Assembly (NCBI GenBank): GCA_903909815.1
Contig: CAIVXG010000229.1
Span: 1 to 36,545 of the forward strand
Length of the DNA: 36,545 bases
Origin: an uncultured beta proteobacterium
Lineage (GTDB): Bacteria > Pseudomonadota > Gammaproteobacteria > Burkholderiales > Burkholderiaceae_C
Direction: 5' to 3'
The position numbers and the translations under genes are program-made. How positions within the stretch are numbered: the stretch's first letter is position 1; every line of letters begins with the position of its first letter. Shown piece after piece: positions 7,972 to 15,828 of this stretch. The notes under the pieces were generated by a model. The model ran no database searches and was not told the origin of the DNA. It saw nothing but the letters and a program-made list of their open reading frames with translations.

Positions 7972-8898
7972 TTATCGCCAGCAATCGGCCCAGGCCCTGA
8001 CCCAGGCCTGCAGTGCCTCGCCCACCGAGCCCACCGCGGGGGGCAGGCCCAGCGTTGCTGCCGCCGCGTTCAATGCCGCCAGCGGATCGCGCGTGTGCAA
8101 GGGTTTCGCGCCATTCTGTTTGGACAGTTTTTCGCCGTCAGCGCCCAGCACCAGCGGCGTGTGCAGGTACTGCGGCGTGGGCAATTTCAAGGCGCGCTGC
8201 AACAGCAGCTGGCGCGGCGTGTTGTCTGCCAGGTCCGCGCCGCGCACCACATGCGTCACACCTTGGTCGGCGTCGTCCACCACGACCGCGAGCTGGTAGG
8301 CGAAGCAGCCATCGGCGCGCTTGAGCACGAAGTCGCCGACCTCGGCGTTCACGTGCTGCTGTTGCACACCCAGACGCCGGTCGGTCCACAGCACGGCCGC
8401 CGCCGGCGTGGCAAAGCGCCAGGACCGCGCCGACTTGCCTTTCAATCCGTGACGACAGGTGCCGGGGTAAATGAGTTCGCCGTGGCGCGGCCGTGGTGCG
8501 CGGGTAGCTGCCAGCGCCTGCGCCACGTCTTTGCGCGAACAAGCACATGGGTAGGCCGCCCCACGCGCCAACAATCGCTCCAGCGCGGCCTGGTACCGGT
8601 CGGTGCGTTGCGATTGCCACACCGGTGGTTCATCGCTGACCAGGCCGCAATCGGCCAGTTGCTGCAGGATGATGCGGTCGGCACCGGGGATACATCGGGG
8701 CTGATCGACGTCTTCCATGCGGACCAGCCAGCTGCTGCGGGCACCGGGGTGACTCAGCTCCCAGGCGCGTGCGTCGAGCCAGCTGCTCAGCGCTGCCACC
8801 AGAGAGCCAGCGTGCAGGGGTCCTGTGGGCGAGGGCGCAAAGCGACCGACGTATTCTGAAATCTTGCGGGACAGACCGCCGTTACGCGCAGCGAACAA
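7972..8898 (-). CDS. gluQ: Glutamyl-Q tRNA(Asp) synthetase
   Basis: This is a truncated glutamyl-tRNA synthetase paralogue that attaches glutamate to queuosine in the anticodon of tRNA-Asp. It has [15 protein letters not shown] (the HIGH region) and EKLSKQNG (the KMSKS equivalent), and lacks the anticodon-binding domain, as expected for the family. YPCACSRKD and YPGTC supply likely zinc ligands. No ATG exists between the upstream stop and the RFAPSPTG motif. The best start is TTG at 8898, with GAGGA seven bases upstream; both lie inside a GGACAGA hairpin repeat. It begins a gluQ-trmB-pseudouridine synthase operon. Confidence 0.92.
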   Translation of the reverse strand: MFAARNGGLSRKISEYVGRFAPSPTGPLHAGSLVAALSSWLDARAWELSHPGARSSWLVRMEDVDQPRCIPGADRIILQQLADCGLVSDEPPVWQSQRTDRYQAALERLLARGAAYPCACSRKDVAQALAATRAPRPRHGELIYPGTCRHGLKGKSARSWRFATPAAAVLWTDRRLGVQQQHVNAEVGDFVLKRADGCFAYQLAVVVDDADQGVTHVVRGADLADNTPRQLLLQRALKLPTPQYLHTPLVLGADGEKLSKQNGAKPLHTRDPLAALNAAAATLGLPPAVGSVGEALQAWVRAWADCWR

Positions 8899-8908
8899 GC
8901 TCTGTCCT
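8868..8908. repeat. GGACAGA hairpin repeat, copy 3
   Basis: GGACAGA at 8869-8875 is exactly complementary to TCTGTCC at 8901-8907, with a short inner GTT/AAC pair. On the minus strand the flank reads GGTTGAGGACAGAGC, the same 15 bases as copy 1 near position 1060. The repeat covers the predicted gluQ ribosome binding site, TTG start and first codons. Confidence 0.7.
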
Positions 8909-8915
8909 CAACCAA

Positions 8916-9959
8916 TCAAGATACAGCAAGCGCCAGTTCAAGGCCGGAGACGAATGCGTCTTCCACGCGGCAGCCGGTGAGGTAGTCGCCGCACACGCCA
9001 ATGTGTGTCCTGGCGTCCCAGAGGTGGGTCTTGCCCACGGGCTTGATGGTTTGCGCATAGGGCCAGAGCTTGACTTCGGCGTGGCTGGGTTCGGCGCGAA
9101 TGCCGGTGACCTCGGTGAAGGCCTTGAGCAGTTTTGCCTGCACGCGTGGCGCGTCGTCTTCAAAATGCTCGTGTGACCAGGCTACGCTGGCCTGCACGGT
9201 CCAGCGCTCCACGCTCAGACGCTTGGGTTTGCTCGATTCGCGGGCCAGCCAGGCGATGCGGTGGTGCGTGCTGCGCGCCGCGTTCCACTGCGGGCCCAGG
9301 CTGCTCAAGGTGGGCTGGGCCGCCTGCGGGAACGCCAGCATCAGCGTCCAGCAGGGCGAGACTTCGGCCCCGGCCACGGCCTTTTGCATGGCGGGCTCCA
9401 GCGCGGACGCTTCCAGCAGACGCAGGCTGGAGCCGCTGGTCAGTGCCAACAGCACGGCATCAAAGCCGGAAAACACATGTTGCTCACCCTGCGCCCCGTT
9501 GCTGCGCAGTTGCCATTTCTTTGACTGGACGGCATCGCGCTCGATGCGCGTGATCTGAGTTTCAAACACCACGCTGTCGCTGGCGATCAAGGGCGCAGCC
9601 CAGTGCCGTGGCAGCGCATCCATGGTCGGGGCAGGAACCCAATGGGCTTCCTGCGGGGGCAGGTCGCTTTCGGTGACACGCCCTTGTGCGTCGAGCACGC
9701 GCACGGTGTTGGCGCTCCAGGGCTTGCACACGCCCGGCGCGGTCTGCAGCGCACGAATAAAGCGGGCATCGCGGGCAGTGAAATACTGCGCGCCGTAATC
9801 GAAGCTGCCAAAGGGTGTGTCACGGGTTGCCATGCGACCACCCACGGTCGCGGATTTTTCGAACAGAGTCACCTGGTGACCGGCCTGCACCAGGGTGCGT
9901 GCGCAGGCAATTCCAGCGATGCCGGCGCCGACGATGGCAATGTGTTGGGGGTTTGTCAT
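8916..9959 (-). CDS. FAD-dependent amine oxidoreductase, renalase-like
   Basis: This 347-residue flavoprotein begins with a dinucleotide-binding fold, IAIVGAGIAGIACARTL, followed by LFEKSATVGGRMATRD, the FAD-binding pattern of bacterial renalase-like NAD(P)/FAD oxidoreductases (NAD(P)-binding Rossmann plus amine oxidase domain). A GDYLTGCRVEDAFVSGLELA motif near the C-terminus is the second FAD contact region. Bacterial renalases oxidise isomeric beta-NAD(P)H forms; whether this protein does so is inference. The ATG at 9959 fits family length; the longer frame reaches into the next gene. It lies between the LysR gene and gluQ on the same strand, 35 bases from the LysR stop. Confidence 0.82.
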   Translation of the reverse strand: MTNPQHIAIVGAGIAGIACARTLVQAGHQVTLFEKSATVGGRMATRDTPFGSFDYGAQYFTARDARFIRALQTAPGVCKPWSANTVRVLDAQGRVTESDLPPQEAHWVPAPTMDALPRHWAAPLIASDSVVFETQITRIERDAVQSKKWQLRSNGAQGEQHVFSGFDAVLLALTSGSSLRLLEASALEPAMQKAVAGAEVSPCWTLMLAFPQAAQPTLSSLGPQWNAARSTHHRIAWLARESSKPKRLSVERWTVQASVAWSHEHFEDDAPRVQAKLLKAFTEVTGIRAEPSHAEVKLWPYAQTIKPVGKTHLWDARTHIGVCGDYLTGCRVEDAFVSGLELALAVS

Positions 9960-9993
9960 GGGTGTCTTTCTTTTGTCTGTCCAGGCTGTGACT

Positions 9994-10947
9994 TTACACG
10001 CCCCGGTGCTGCGCCAGCAAAGCGCTGCGGGTGGCGGGACTTTCGAGCTGAGCCAACCACCACTGCAAGGCGCGTCCCTGGGTCGCAGCCGAAGCACCAC
10101 GCCAGGCGTAACGCACGCTCACCAGGCGTTCAGGCCGAGTCACTTTTTTGGCGACGAGACGCCCGGTTTCCAGATAGCTGCGGGCCATGCACTCGGGCAG
10201 GAAGCCGCCGCCAAGACCACGCAGCTGCGCGTCCAGCTTGGCCTGCATCGAGGCCACGGTCAGCACATCCTGACCACCCAGCAATCCAAAGGTCAAGCCC
10301 GAGCTGCGCTGTGCCGTGTCGGCCACGGCGACGGCCCTGTGGCGCTGCAGCAGCGTGTCGCTCAGCGGTTCCGGCGCTGCCGCCAGCGGGTGGTGCGGCG
10401 CCACGGCGTAGACGAAGCTCACGCTGCCCAGCGGGTGGCTGTGCACGTCAGCAGTGGTATTTGGCTCCAACGTGACGCCCAGTGCCAGATCGGCTTTGCC
10501 CGTGACCAGCGCTTCCAGCGTGCCGGAGAGCGCTTCGTCGCGCAGTTTGATGCGGGTGGCGGGACCCGTGGGCGCCTCCAACGCAAAAAACGCTTCACAC
10601 AACTCCATCACCACGCCCTTGGCGATGATGCTGTCCACGGCAATCGTGAGCAGGGGCTCCCATCCCGTGGCCACACGCTTGACGCGGTTCGCCATGGCGT
10701 CTATTTCGCCTAGCAGGCGTTCGCCCGCGCGCAACAACTCCAGCCCTGCCTGCGTTGCCTTGGCCTGGCGCGAGCTGCGGTCAAACAGCAGCACGTCCAG
10801 CGCTTCCTCGATCACGCGCACTCTGTAGGTCAGGGCACTGGGCACCAAACCCAGATCGCGCGCGGCGGCGGCGAAGCTGCCCGCTCGTGCAATCGCCTGC
10901 AGCATGGCGAGGGCATCCGGTGTCAAAACATTGCGGGGGTTTTGCAT
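9994..10947 (-). CDS. LysR-family transcriptional regulator
   Basis: This 317-residue regulator has an N-terminal winged helix-turn-helix (about residues 8-67, with AIARAGSFAAAARDLGLVPSAL) and a C-terminal periplasmic-binding-like effector domain starting near LLTIAVDSII. It is transcribed divergently from the pirin gene, with 109 bases between the starts, the classic arrangement for a LysR regulator of the neighbouring operon. A TTGAA-N7-TTCAA palindrome lies within five bases of its own start codon. Likely targets are therefore itself and the pirin-flavodoxin pair. The effector is unknown; redox or aromatic compounds would be reasonable guesses only. Confidence 0.92.
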   Translation of the reverse strand: MQNPRNVLTPDALAMLQAIARAGSFAAAARDLGLVPSALTYRVRVIEEALDVLLFDRSSRQAKATQAGLELLRAGERLLGEIDAMANRVKRVATGWEPLLTIAVDSIIAKGVVMELCEAFFALEAPTGPATRIKLRDEALSGTLEALVTGKADLALGVTLEPNTTADVHSHPLGSVSFVYAVAPHHPLAAAPEPLSDTLLQRHRAVAVADTAQRSSGLTFGLLGGQDVLTVASMQAKLDAQLRGLGGGFLPECMARSYLETGRLVAKKVTRPERLVSVRYAWRGASAATQGRALQWWLAQLESPATRSALLAQHRGV

Positions 10948-10951
10948 GATG

Positions 10952-10968
10952 TTGAAATTTTAATTCAA
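10952..10968. promoter_or_regulatory. Candidate LysR operator
   Basis: TTGAA-N7-TTCAA (arms 10952-10956 and 10964-10968) is an AT-rich interrupted palindrome in the divergent LysR-pirin intergenic region. Size and placement suit a LysR box, but the exact T-N11-A spacing is not met, so the assignment is tentative. Confidence 0.4.
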
Positions 10969-11056
10969 TGGCTTTGAATGATGCCATCAAATCCGTTGGC
11001 ACCAAGGGGGTGGTCAAATGTCTAAAGTCAAGTTCTATCTTTGCGGAGGCTGCAAC

Positions 11057-11755
11057 ATGTTGACTGTTCGAAAATCCCTGGACCGCGGCTACGCCGACCA
11101 CGGCTGGCTAAAGTCGCGCCACAGCTTTTCCTTTGCCGAATACTACGATCCGAAGCACATGGGCTGGGGTAATCTGCGCGTCATCAACGAGGACCGAATC
11201 GCCACTGGCACCGGCTTTGGTACGCACGGCCACCGCGACATGGAGATCATCAGCTATGTGCTATCGGGCGAATTGGCGCACAAGGACACGATGGGAAACA
11301 GCACGGTGATTCCGCCCGGCGACGTGCAGCGTATGAGTGCCGGCAGCGGCGTGCAACACAGCGAGTTCAACCACGCTGCGACGGAAACGCATTTCTTCCA
11401 GATATGGATCGAGCCCGGCGCCAAGTCGATCGCACCCGGCTACGAACAAAAGCGTTTTGCCACCGCTGAAAAGCGCGGCCGACTGCGCTTGGTGGCGTCC
11501 CCCGACGGCGCCAACGGCTCGGTCACTATCCATGCCGACGCATCACTTTACGCTGGCCTGTTCGATGGCGTCGAGAGCGCTGCGCTCACGCTCAATCCAC
11601 AGCGCAAGTGCTATGTACACCTGGTGCGCGGCGAGGTGCGCGCCAACGGTGTGAGTTTGGCTGCGGGCGACGCCGCACTGATCGAAGGCGAGACCCAGTT
11701 GACGCTGGACGGCGCACGTGAGGCCGAAGTGCTGGTGTTTGAGCTCGCGCCTTGA
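11057..11755 (+). CDS. Pirin family protein, YhhW type
   Basis: This 232-residue bicupin protein matches the YhhW branch of pirins, some of which oxidise quercetin. The metal ligands H57, H59 (GFGTHGHRDMEI), H101 and E103 (SGVQHSEFNH) are all present at the positions usual for the family. The C-terminal cupin lacks ligands, as is normal. The ATG at 11057 has GGAGG six bases upstream and matches the family start (MLTVRKS). It is divergent from the LysR regulator and 43 bases upstream of a flavodoxin-like gene, probably as a two-gene operon. Native substrate unknown. Confidence 0.92.
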   Translation: MLTVRKSLDRGYADHGWLKSRHSFSFAEYYDPKHMGWGNLRVINEDRIATGTGFGTHGHRDMEIISYVLSGELAHKDTMGNSTVIPPGDVQRMSAGSGVQHSEFNHAATETHFFQIWIEPGAKSIAPGYEQKRFATAEKRGRLRLVASPDGANGSVTIHADASLYAGLFDGVESAALTLNPQRKCYVHLVRGEVRANGVSLAAGDAALIEGETQLTLDGAREAEVLVFELAP

Positions 11756-11798
11756 ACCGCAACCATTTTCTTTTTAACTTTTTTTCAGGAGCAAACAC

Positions 11799-12356
11799 AT
11801 GACAAAAGTCGCTGTGGTATTTCATTCTGGTTACGGACACACCTTGCGCATGGCGCAGGCGGTGGCGCAGGGCGCGGGCGCCCAGTTGGTCGCGATCGAC
11901 GCCGAGGGCAACCTGCCCGAAGGTGGCTGGGAGACGCTGGGCGCTGCCGACGCCATCATCATGGGCAGCCCGACCTACATGGGCTCGGTGAGCTGGCAGT
12001 TCAAGAAGTTTGCCGACGCCTCCAGCAAGCCCTGGTACAGCCAGGACTGGAAGGACAAGCTGTTCGCCGGATTCACCAACAGCGCCACCATGAACGGTGA
12101 CAAGCACTCCACCTTGCACTACTTGTTCACGCTCGCGATGCAGCACAGCGGCATCTGGGTGGGCACCGGCATGATGCCCAACAACAGCAAAGCCGCGCAG
12201 CGCAACGACCTCAATTTTGTGGGTTCGTCCGCGGGCGCGATGGCGCAAACGCCTTCCGATGCGTCGGTCGCGGAGATGTTGCCCGGCGACCTGGAGACGG
12301 CGCGTCAGTTCGGCCAGCGCGTGGCCGCCGTGGCTGGACGTCTGCACTATTCTTGA
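11799..12356 (+). CDS. NAD(P)H-dependent oxidoreductase, WrbA-like flavodoxin fold
   Basis: This 185-residue flavoprotein carries the phosphate-binding loop of flavodoxin folds near the N-terminus (VVFHSGYGHTLRMAQAVAQG) and FMN contacts in MGSPTYMGSV and TNSATMNGDKHST. It resembles WrbA and related NAD(P)H:quinone oxidoreductases, slightly shorter than E. coli WrbA (198). AGGAG lies eight bases upstream of the ATG. Genetic pairing with pirin and a divergent LysR regulator is common in proteobacteria and suggests a role in quinone or aromatic stress, which is inference. A palindromic repeat, a short terminator and another hairpin follow it. Confidence 0.88.
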   Translation: MTKVAVVFHSGYGHTLRMAQAVAQGAGAQLVAIDAEGNLPEGGWETLGAADAIIMGSPTYMGSVSWQFKKFADASSKPWYSQDWKDKLFAGFTNSATMNGDKHSTLHYLFTLAMQHSGIWVGTGMMPNNSKAAQRNDLNFVGSSAGAMAQTPSDASVAEMLPGDLETARQFGQRVAAVAGRLHYS

Positions 12357-12384
12357 GAGTTCCAGGCCATGTGATAGGCACTTG

Positions 12385-12502
12385 CGTCATTGCGAGGAAC
12401 TCCAGCGACGCGGCAATCCACGAGCACCTCAGGAATGCGAGCATGGATTGCCGCGCTGGCGGTCACGGCGAGGAGCAAAGCGACGCGGCAGTCGCAATGA
12501 CG
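12385..12502. repeat. Palindromic element with 11-bp terminal inverted repeats
   Basis: This 118-bp block starts CGTCATTGCGA and ends TCGCAATGACG, perfect inverted repeats, and has an inner pair, CGGCAATCCA and TGGATTGCCG. Its left part shares CGTCATTGCGAG and GCGGCAATCCA with the 85-bp elements, but the middle differs and its right half looks like a second, inverted copy of the left end. Confidence 0.75.
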
Positions 12503-12513
12503 GAATATTTGCC

Positions 12514-12540
12514 AAGCCGATATTCGGCTTTTCAGTTTTT
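12514..12540 (+). terminator. Likely intrinsic terminator
   Basis: AAGCCGA (12514-12520) pairs with TCGGCTT (12524-12530) across a 3-base loop, followed by TTCAGTTTTT. The stem is short and the T-run interrupted, so strength is uncertain. It would end the pirin-flavodoxin transcript. Confidence 0.5.
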
Positions 12541-12544
12541 CCCG

Positions 12545-12581
12545 CTCACTCGCCTGCTCGCGAGGCGAGAGCAGGGGTGAG
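12545..12581. repeat. Hairpin, possibly another interspersed repeat
   Basis: CTCAC and CCTGCTC (12545-12559) pair with GAGCAGG and GTGAG (12569-12581) around the loop 12560-12568, giving a strong GC-rich stem. No second copy is in this window. It occupies the 5' side of the DUF599 gene. Confidence 0.5.
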
Positions 12582-12613
12582 GGCGAATCGGTAGTCCGGC
12601 CCGCGCCCTGGCT

Positions 12614-13324
12614 ATGATGGCGGGCATGAAGATATTCGCCATGCTCCCCTGGTCCGACTGGCTCGCCTTGGCGATTTTTTTTGCAGGCTGGGTCGGCTAC
12701 GCCTGGTTTGCCACCGCCTGGAGTTTGCGCCGGCCCTCGCTTATTGCCGTCATCAACCGGTATCGCCACGACTGGATGCTGCAAAGCACGGCGCGCGAAG
12801 TGCGCATGGTCGACGGCGTGATCACGCAGTCGCTGTCCACCAGTTCGTCCTTCTTCGCCTCGACCACGATCCTGATCATCGGCGGACTGCTGGCGCTGCT
12901 AGGAACGACCGACAAGGCGGTGGAACTTGTGCGCGAAATCCCGTTTGCACAGCAAACCCCGGTGCTGGTGTTTGAATTCAAGGTCCTGGTGCTGATAGCC
13001 ATCTTCGTCTACGCTTTCTTCAGGTTTTCCTGGTCCATGCGCCAGTTCACCTTTGCCGCGATCGTCATCGGCTCTATGCCCGACGCCAGGGAATTTGCCG
13101 CGGGCATGGCCGATAGAGAACAGTTTGCGCAACGTGCCAGCACCATGCTGGGTCTGGCCGCCGAAACGTTCAACGACGGGCTTCGTGCCTACTATTTTTC
13201 GTTTGCCGCCATGGCCTGGTTCTTTGCACCCATCGGCTTTGTGTTGGCCACAACCCTGGTGGTGTTCATCCTGTTTTTTCGCGAGTTTCGCTCCGACGTG
13301 CTGGATGTGTTGAAGATCGGTTGA
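12614..13324 (+). CDS. DUF599 family membrane protein
   Basis: This protein of 236 residues has four likely membrane segments: about residues 15-35, 82-100, 120-137 and 195-225. Between them it carries a conserved HDWMLQSTAREVRMVDGVITQSL stretch and RFSWSMRQFTFAAIVIGSMP, characteristic of DUF599. The function of the family is unknown. ATG codons at 12614, 12617 and 12626 are all possible and none has a convincing Shine-Dalgarno; MKIFAML from 12626 is also a reasonable start. It stands 22 bases upstream of the nuclease fusion gene and could be cotranscribed with it. Confidence 0.85.
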   Translation: MMAGMKIFAMLPWSDWLALAIFFAGWVGYAWFATAWSLRRPSLIAVINRYRHDWMLQSTAREVRMVDGVITQSLSTSSSFFASTTILIIGGLLALLGTTDKAVELVREIPFAQQTPVLVFEFKVLVLIAIFVYAFFRFSWSMRQFTFAAIVIGSMPDAREFAAGMADREQFAQRASTMLGLAAETFNDGLRAYYFSFAAMAWFFAPIGFVLATTLVVFILFFREFRSDVLDVLKIG

Positions 13325-13346
13325 GGGGCGGCGCCCGTATCCCTCC

Positions 13347-14747
13347 ATGCTCGACTGCTACGTCGTCCTCGATCTGGAAACCACCGGGGCCAACCCGGTA
13401 CATGACCGCGTCACCGAGATTGCTGCGGTGCGCATGGAAGGCGGGCGCGAGGTGGCGCGATGGAGCACGCTGGTCAATCCGGGAATCAGCATTCCCAGTT
13501 TCATCCAGAACCTCACCGGCATCAACAATGCGATGGTGGCCGATGCACCGCGCTTCGACGAGGCGGCGCCACACCTGCTGGAACTGCTCGATGGCGCGGT
13601 GCTGGTGGCGCACAACGTGCGCTTTGACCACGGGTTTTTGAAGAACGAGTTCGATCGGCTGCAGATTGACCTGCGCGTCAAGACGCTATGCACCGTGCGC
13701 CTGTCGCGCAAGCTCTATCCGCAACATCGCAGTCACGGCTTGGACGCGATCATGCAGCGCCATGGCCTGCACACGGCCGAGCGCCACCGCGCTTTGGGTG
13801 ACGTGGAGATGGTTTTGGCCTGGCTGCAGCAGGCGACGCAGGAGTTCGGCGTTGCCTGGCTGCAAACCACCGCCAAGGAACTGCTGGGCAGCGCCTCCAG
13901 CCTACCCTCGCAACTGGAAACGCCGATCAAGAGCATTCCGGACACGCCCGGCGTCTACCTGTTCTATGGCGAGGGACCGCTGCCGCTGTATATCGGCAAG
14001 AGCGTCAAGCTGCGCAGCCGTGTCATGTCACACTTCCAGTCCGACCACAGCGCGGCCAAGGAGATGCGCATCGCGCAGGAAATCCGCACCGTGCAGTGGC
14101 GCGAGACCGCGGGCGAACTGGGTGCCTTGCTGCTGGAGGCGCGCCTGGTGAAAGAGATGCAGCCCGTGTACAACCGCCAACTGCGGCGTCAGAACAGCCT
14201 GTGCGCCTGGCGCCTTGGTGCCGAGCCAGGGGGGCGTCCGCTCGTGACACTGGTCAGTACCGATGATCTGGATGCGCGCGAATTAGATTCTTTGTACGGC
14301 CCGTATCGTTCCAAACGCCAGGCGCTGGACGCCCTGCGCAGCTTGGCGGGCGAGCAAAGTCTGTGTCCGCAAGCCCTGGGGCTGGAATCGGGCAAGGGCC
14401 GCTGCTTTGCGCAGCAGATCGGCCAGTGCAAAGGCTTGTGCTGCGGCCAAGAGACGCCAGAGCAGCATTACCTTCGACTGCAGGTCGCACTGGCGGCGCA
14501 GCGGCTGCAGGCCTGGCCTTTCCGCGGGAAGGTGGGCATCCGCGAACACGACGCGCGCACAGATCGCACCGACATCCACGTCTTTGAGCACTGGTGCCAC
14601 CTGGCTACGGTGCACGATGAAGCCGAGTTGGAACAGGCGTTGCAGGGGCGCTCTGCGCTGGCATTTGACCTGGATACCTATCGGGTCTTGCTCAAACGGC
14701 TGCTGGTGCCGGGTGCTTCGATGCAAGGCTTGATCCGCTTCGAGTGA
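13347..14747 (+). CDS. Exonuclease / GIY-YIG nuclease fusion with UvrC-like cysteine cluster
   Basis: This 466-residue protein joins two nucleases. Residues 1-165 are a DnaQ-type 3'-5' exonuclease: D9 and E11 (LDLETTG), D94 (HNVRFDHGF), H147 and D152 (HRALGDVEM) give the complete acidic set. Residues 195-280 are a GIY-YIG domain (PGVYLF, LYIGKS, R224, E264, N276) related to UvrC and Cho. Cysteines C340, C353, C361 and C365 follow in a C-x12-C-x7-C-x3-C pattern close to the Fe-S cysteines of UvrC (C-x11-C-x7-C-x3-C). The UvrC C-terminal RNase H-like and helix-hairpin-helix domains are absent. It probably acts in DNA repair, perhaps incising 3' to lesions as Cho does, then degrading; this role is inferred. 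Similar fusions exist in other bacteria. Confidence 0.9.
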   Translation: MLDCYVVLDLETTGANPVHDRVTEIAAVRMEGGREVARWSTLVNPGISIPSFIQNLTGINNAMVADAPRFDEAAPHLLELLDGAVLVAHNVRFDHGFLKNEFDRLQIDLRVKTLCTVRLSRKLYPQHRSHGLDAIMQRHGLHTAERHRALGDVEMVLAWLQQATQEFGVAWLQTTAKELLGSASSLPSQLETPIKSIPDTPGVYLFYGEGPLPLYIGKSVKLRSRVMSHFQSDHSAAKEMRIAQEIRTVQWRETAGELGALLLEARLVKEMQPVYNRQLRRQNSLCAWRLGAEPGGRPLVTLVSTDDLDARELDSLYGPYRSKRQALDALRSLAGEQSLCPQALGLESGKGRCFAQQIGQCKGLCCGQETPEQHYLRLQVALAAQRLQAWPFRGKVGIREHDARTDRTDIHVFEHWCHLATVHDEAELEQALQGRSALAFDLDTYRVLLKRLLVPGASMQGLIRFE

Positions 14748-14865
14748 AAACTATTTTTAGTTTTTGAATCCGTTTGGCTTTGTCGTTTCATCTAAATGGG
14801 TATGGATGCGAGTGCGGCCCGATGTTCGGGTTCGTGGATCGGTCCTGAACATTGAGGAGTTGCTC

Positions 14866-15249
14866 GTGGATCCTGCTGTCATTCATAGTCTTACAGGTGT
14901 ATTGGTGCCGCTGTTTGGCATGGTCTTTGTTATCGGTGTGGTAGTGGTCGTGATGGAGTACCGCCATCGCCGCAACCGGCAACTGCACGAGACGATCGCA
15001 CGTTTCGCCGAAAAAGGTCTGCCGCTGCCGAATGAATTGTTTTCAACTGAGAGTGCCCCGAAATCCCGGCTGTTCGGCGCGTTGACGTTGACAGGTCTTG
15101 GCGTGGGCCTGATGGTATTGTTTGGCGCACAGGGAGGCGACGAATGGGGCATAGGCGCCGTTCCCTTGGCCGTCGGCCTGGCACAGTTATTGGCTTGGAA
15201 GCTTGAGCAGCCCAAGCCCGATGCCAAAAATTCGAATGCGGATAAGTGA
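14866..15249 (+). CDS. Small membrane protein, DUF6249-like
   Basis: This 127-residue protein has an N-terminal membrane segment (VLVPLFGMVFVIGVVVVVM), a basic patch (EYRHRRNRQLHETIARFAEKGLPLP split after the segment), and two further hydrophobic stretches near residues 70-110. The layout resembles DUF6249 proteins. I chose GTG at 14866 because GAGGAG lies exactly six bases upstream; earlier TTG or ATG codons in frame have no such signal. The gene is 24 bases ahead of the ECF sigma gene and is almost certainly cotranscribed with it and the putative anti-sigma gene, so a part in sensing or membrane stress is plausible. Function unknown. Confidence 0.7.
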   Translation: MDPAVIHSLTGVLVPLFGMVFVIGVVVVVMEYRHRRNRQLHETIARFAEKGLPLPNELFSTESAPKSRLFGALTLTGLGVGLMVLFGAQGGDEWGIGAVPLAVGLAQLLAWKLEQPKPDAKNSNADK

Positions 15250-15273
15250 GGCATAGCGTGCCATCGACCGTAC

Positions 15274-15828
15274 ATGTCAGACGCTGAAGAGTCCGAGGCC
15301 GTGCTGTGCCGCCGGGCAGCCTCGGGGGACCGATCAGCCTTTGCTGAGTTGGTGCGCTCGCACCAAAGCGGAGTGCGCAACCAGTTGCGTCGACTCACGC
15401 GCGGCGATGTGGCGCTGGCCGACGACCTGGCACAGGACTCCTTTATTCAAGCCTGGACCCAACTGGCGCAATTCAAGGCGCAGGCCCGATTCGCATCCTG
15501 GTTGTACCGTATCGCCTACAACCGATTTTTGATGTACCTTCGCAGTCACACTGGCACGGTGTCACTGGCGGACGATGATTCGGGCGAAGAGGTCGCGCAA
15601 GGGCCAGGATACGACAGTGCGCTGCGGCTGGATGTGGAGGCCGCCTTGGCGCGGCTGCCCCTGGCCGAGCGCGTGGCGCTGATTCATTGCTACCATCTGG
15701 ACCTGTCGCATGAGGAAGCAGCTCAGGTACTGAACCTGCCGCTGGGCACACTCAAGTCCCAGGTGTTGCGCGCCAAGGCCCGGCTGCGTGACCTGCTTGC
15801 CGCTTGGGCTCCGGAGAAAACATCATGA
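15274..15828 (+). CDS. ECF-type RNA polymerase sigma factor
   Basis: This 184-residue sigma factor has region 2 (ADDLAQDSFIQAWTQLAQF, then FASWLYRIAYNRFLMYLR) and region 4 with a helix-turn-helix (LDLSHEEAAQVLNLPLGTLKSQVLRAKARLRDLL), and lacks regions 1 and 3, as is typical of ECF sigma factors. The stop codon overlaps the start of the next gene by ATGA, which encodes a membrane protein in the position of an anti-sigma factor. It sits second in a three-gene operon. I could not identify its target promoters; many ECF factors activate their own operon. Confidence 0.93.
   Translation: MSDAEESEAVLCRRAASGDRSAFAELVRSHQSGVRNQLRRLTRGDVALADDLAQDSFIQAWTQLAQFKAQARFASWLYRIAYNRFLMYLRSHTGTVSLADDDSGEEVAQGPGYDSALRLDVEAALARLPLAERVALIHCYHLDLSHEEAAQVLNLPLGTLKSQVLRAKARLRDLLAAWAPEKTS

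Noticed and set aside
14748-14865. AAAACTA-TTTT-TAGTTTT stem after the nuclease fusion gene as a terminator
   Set aside because: The stem is entirely weak A/T pairs apart from one G-C pair and is unlikely to stop transcription.
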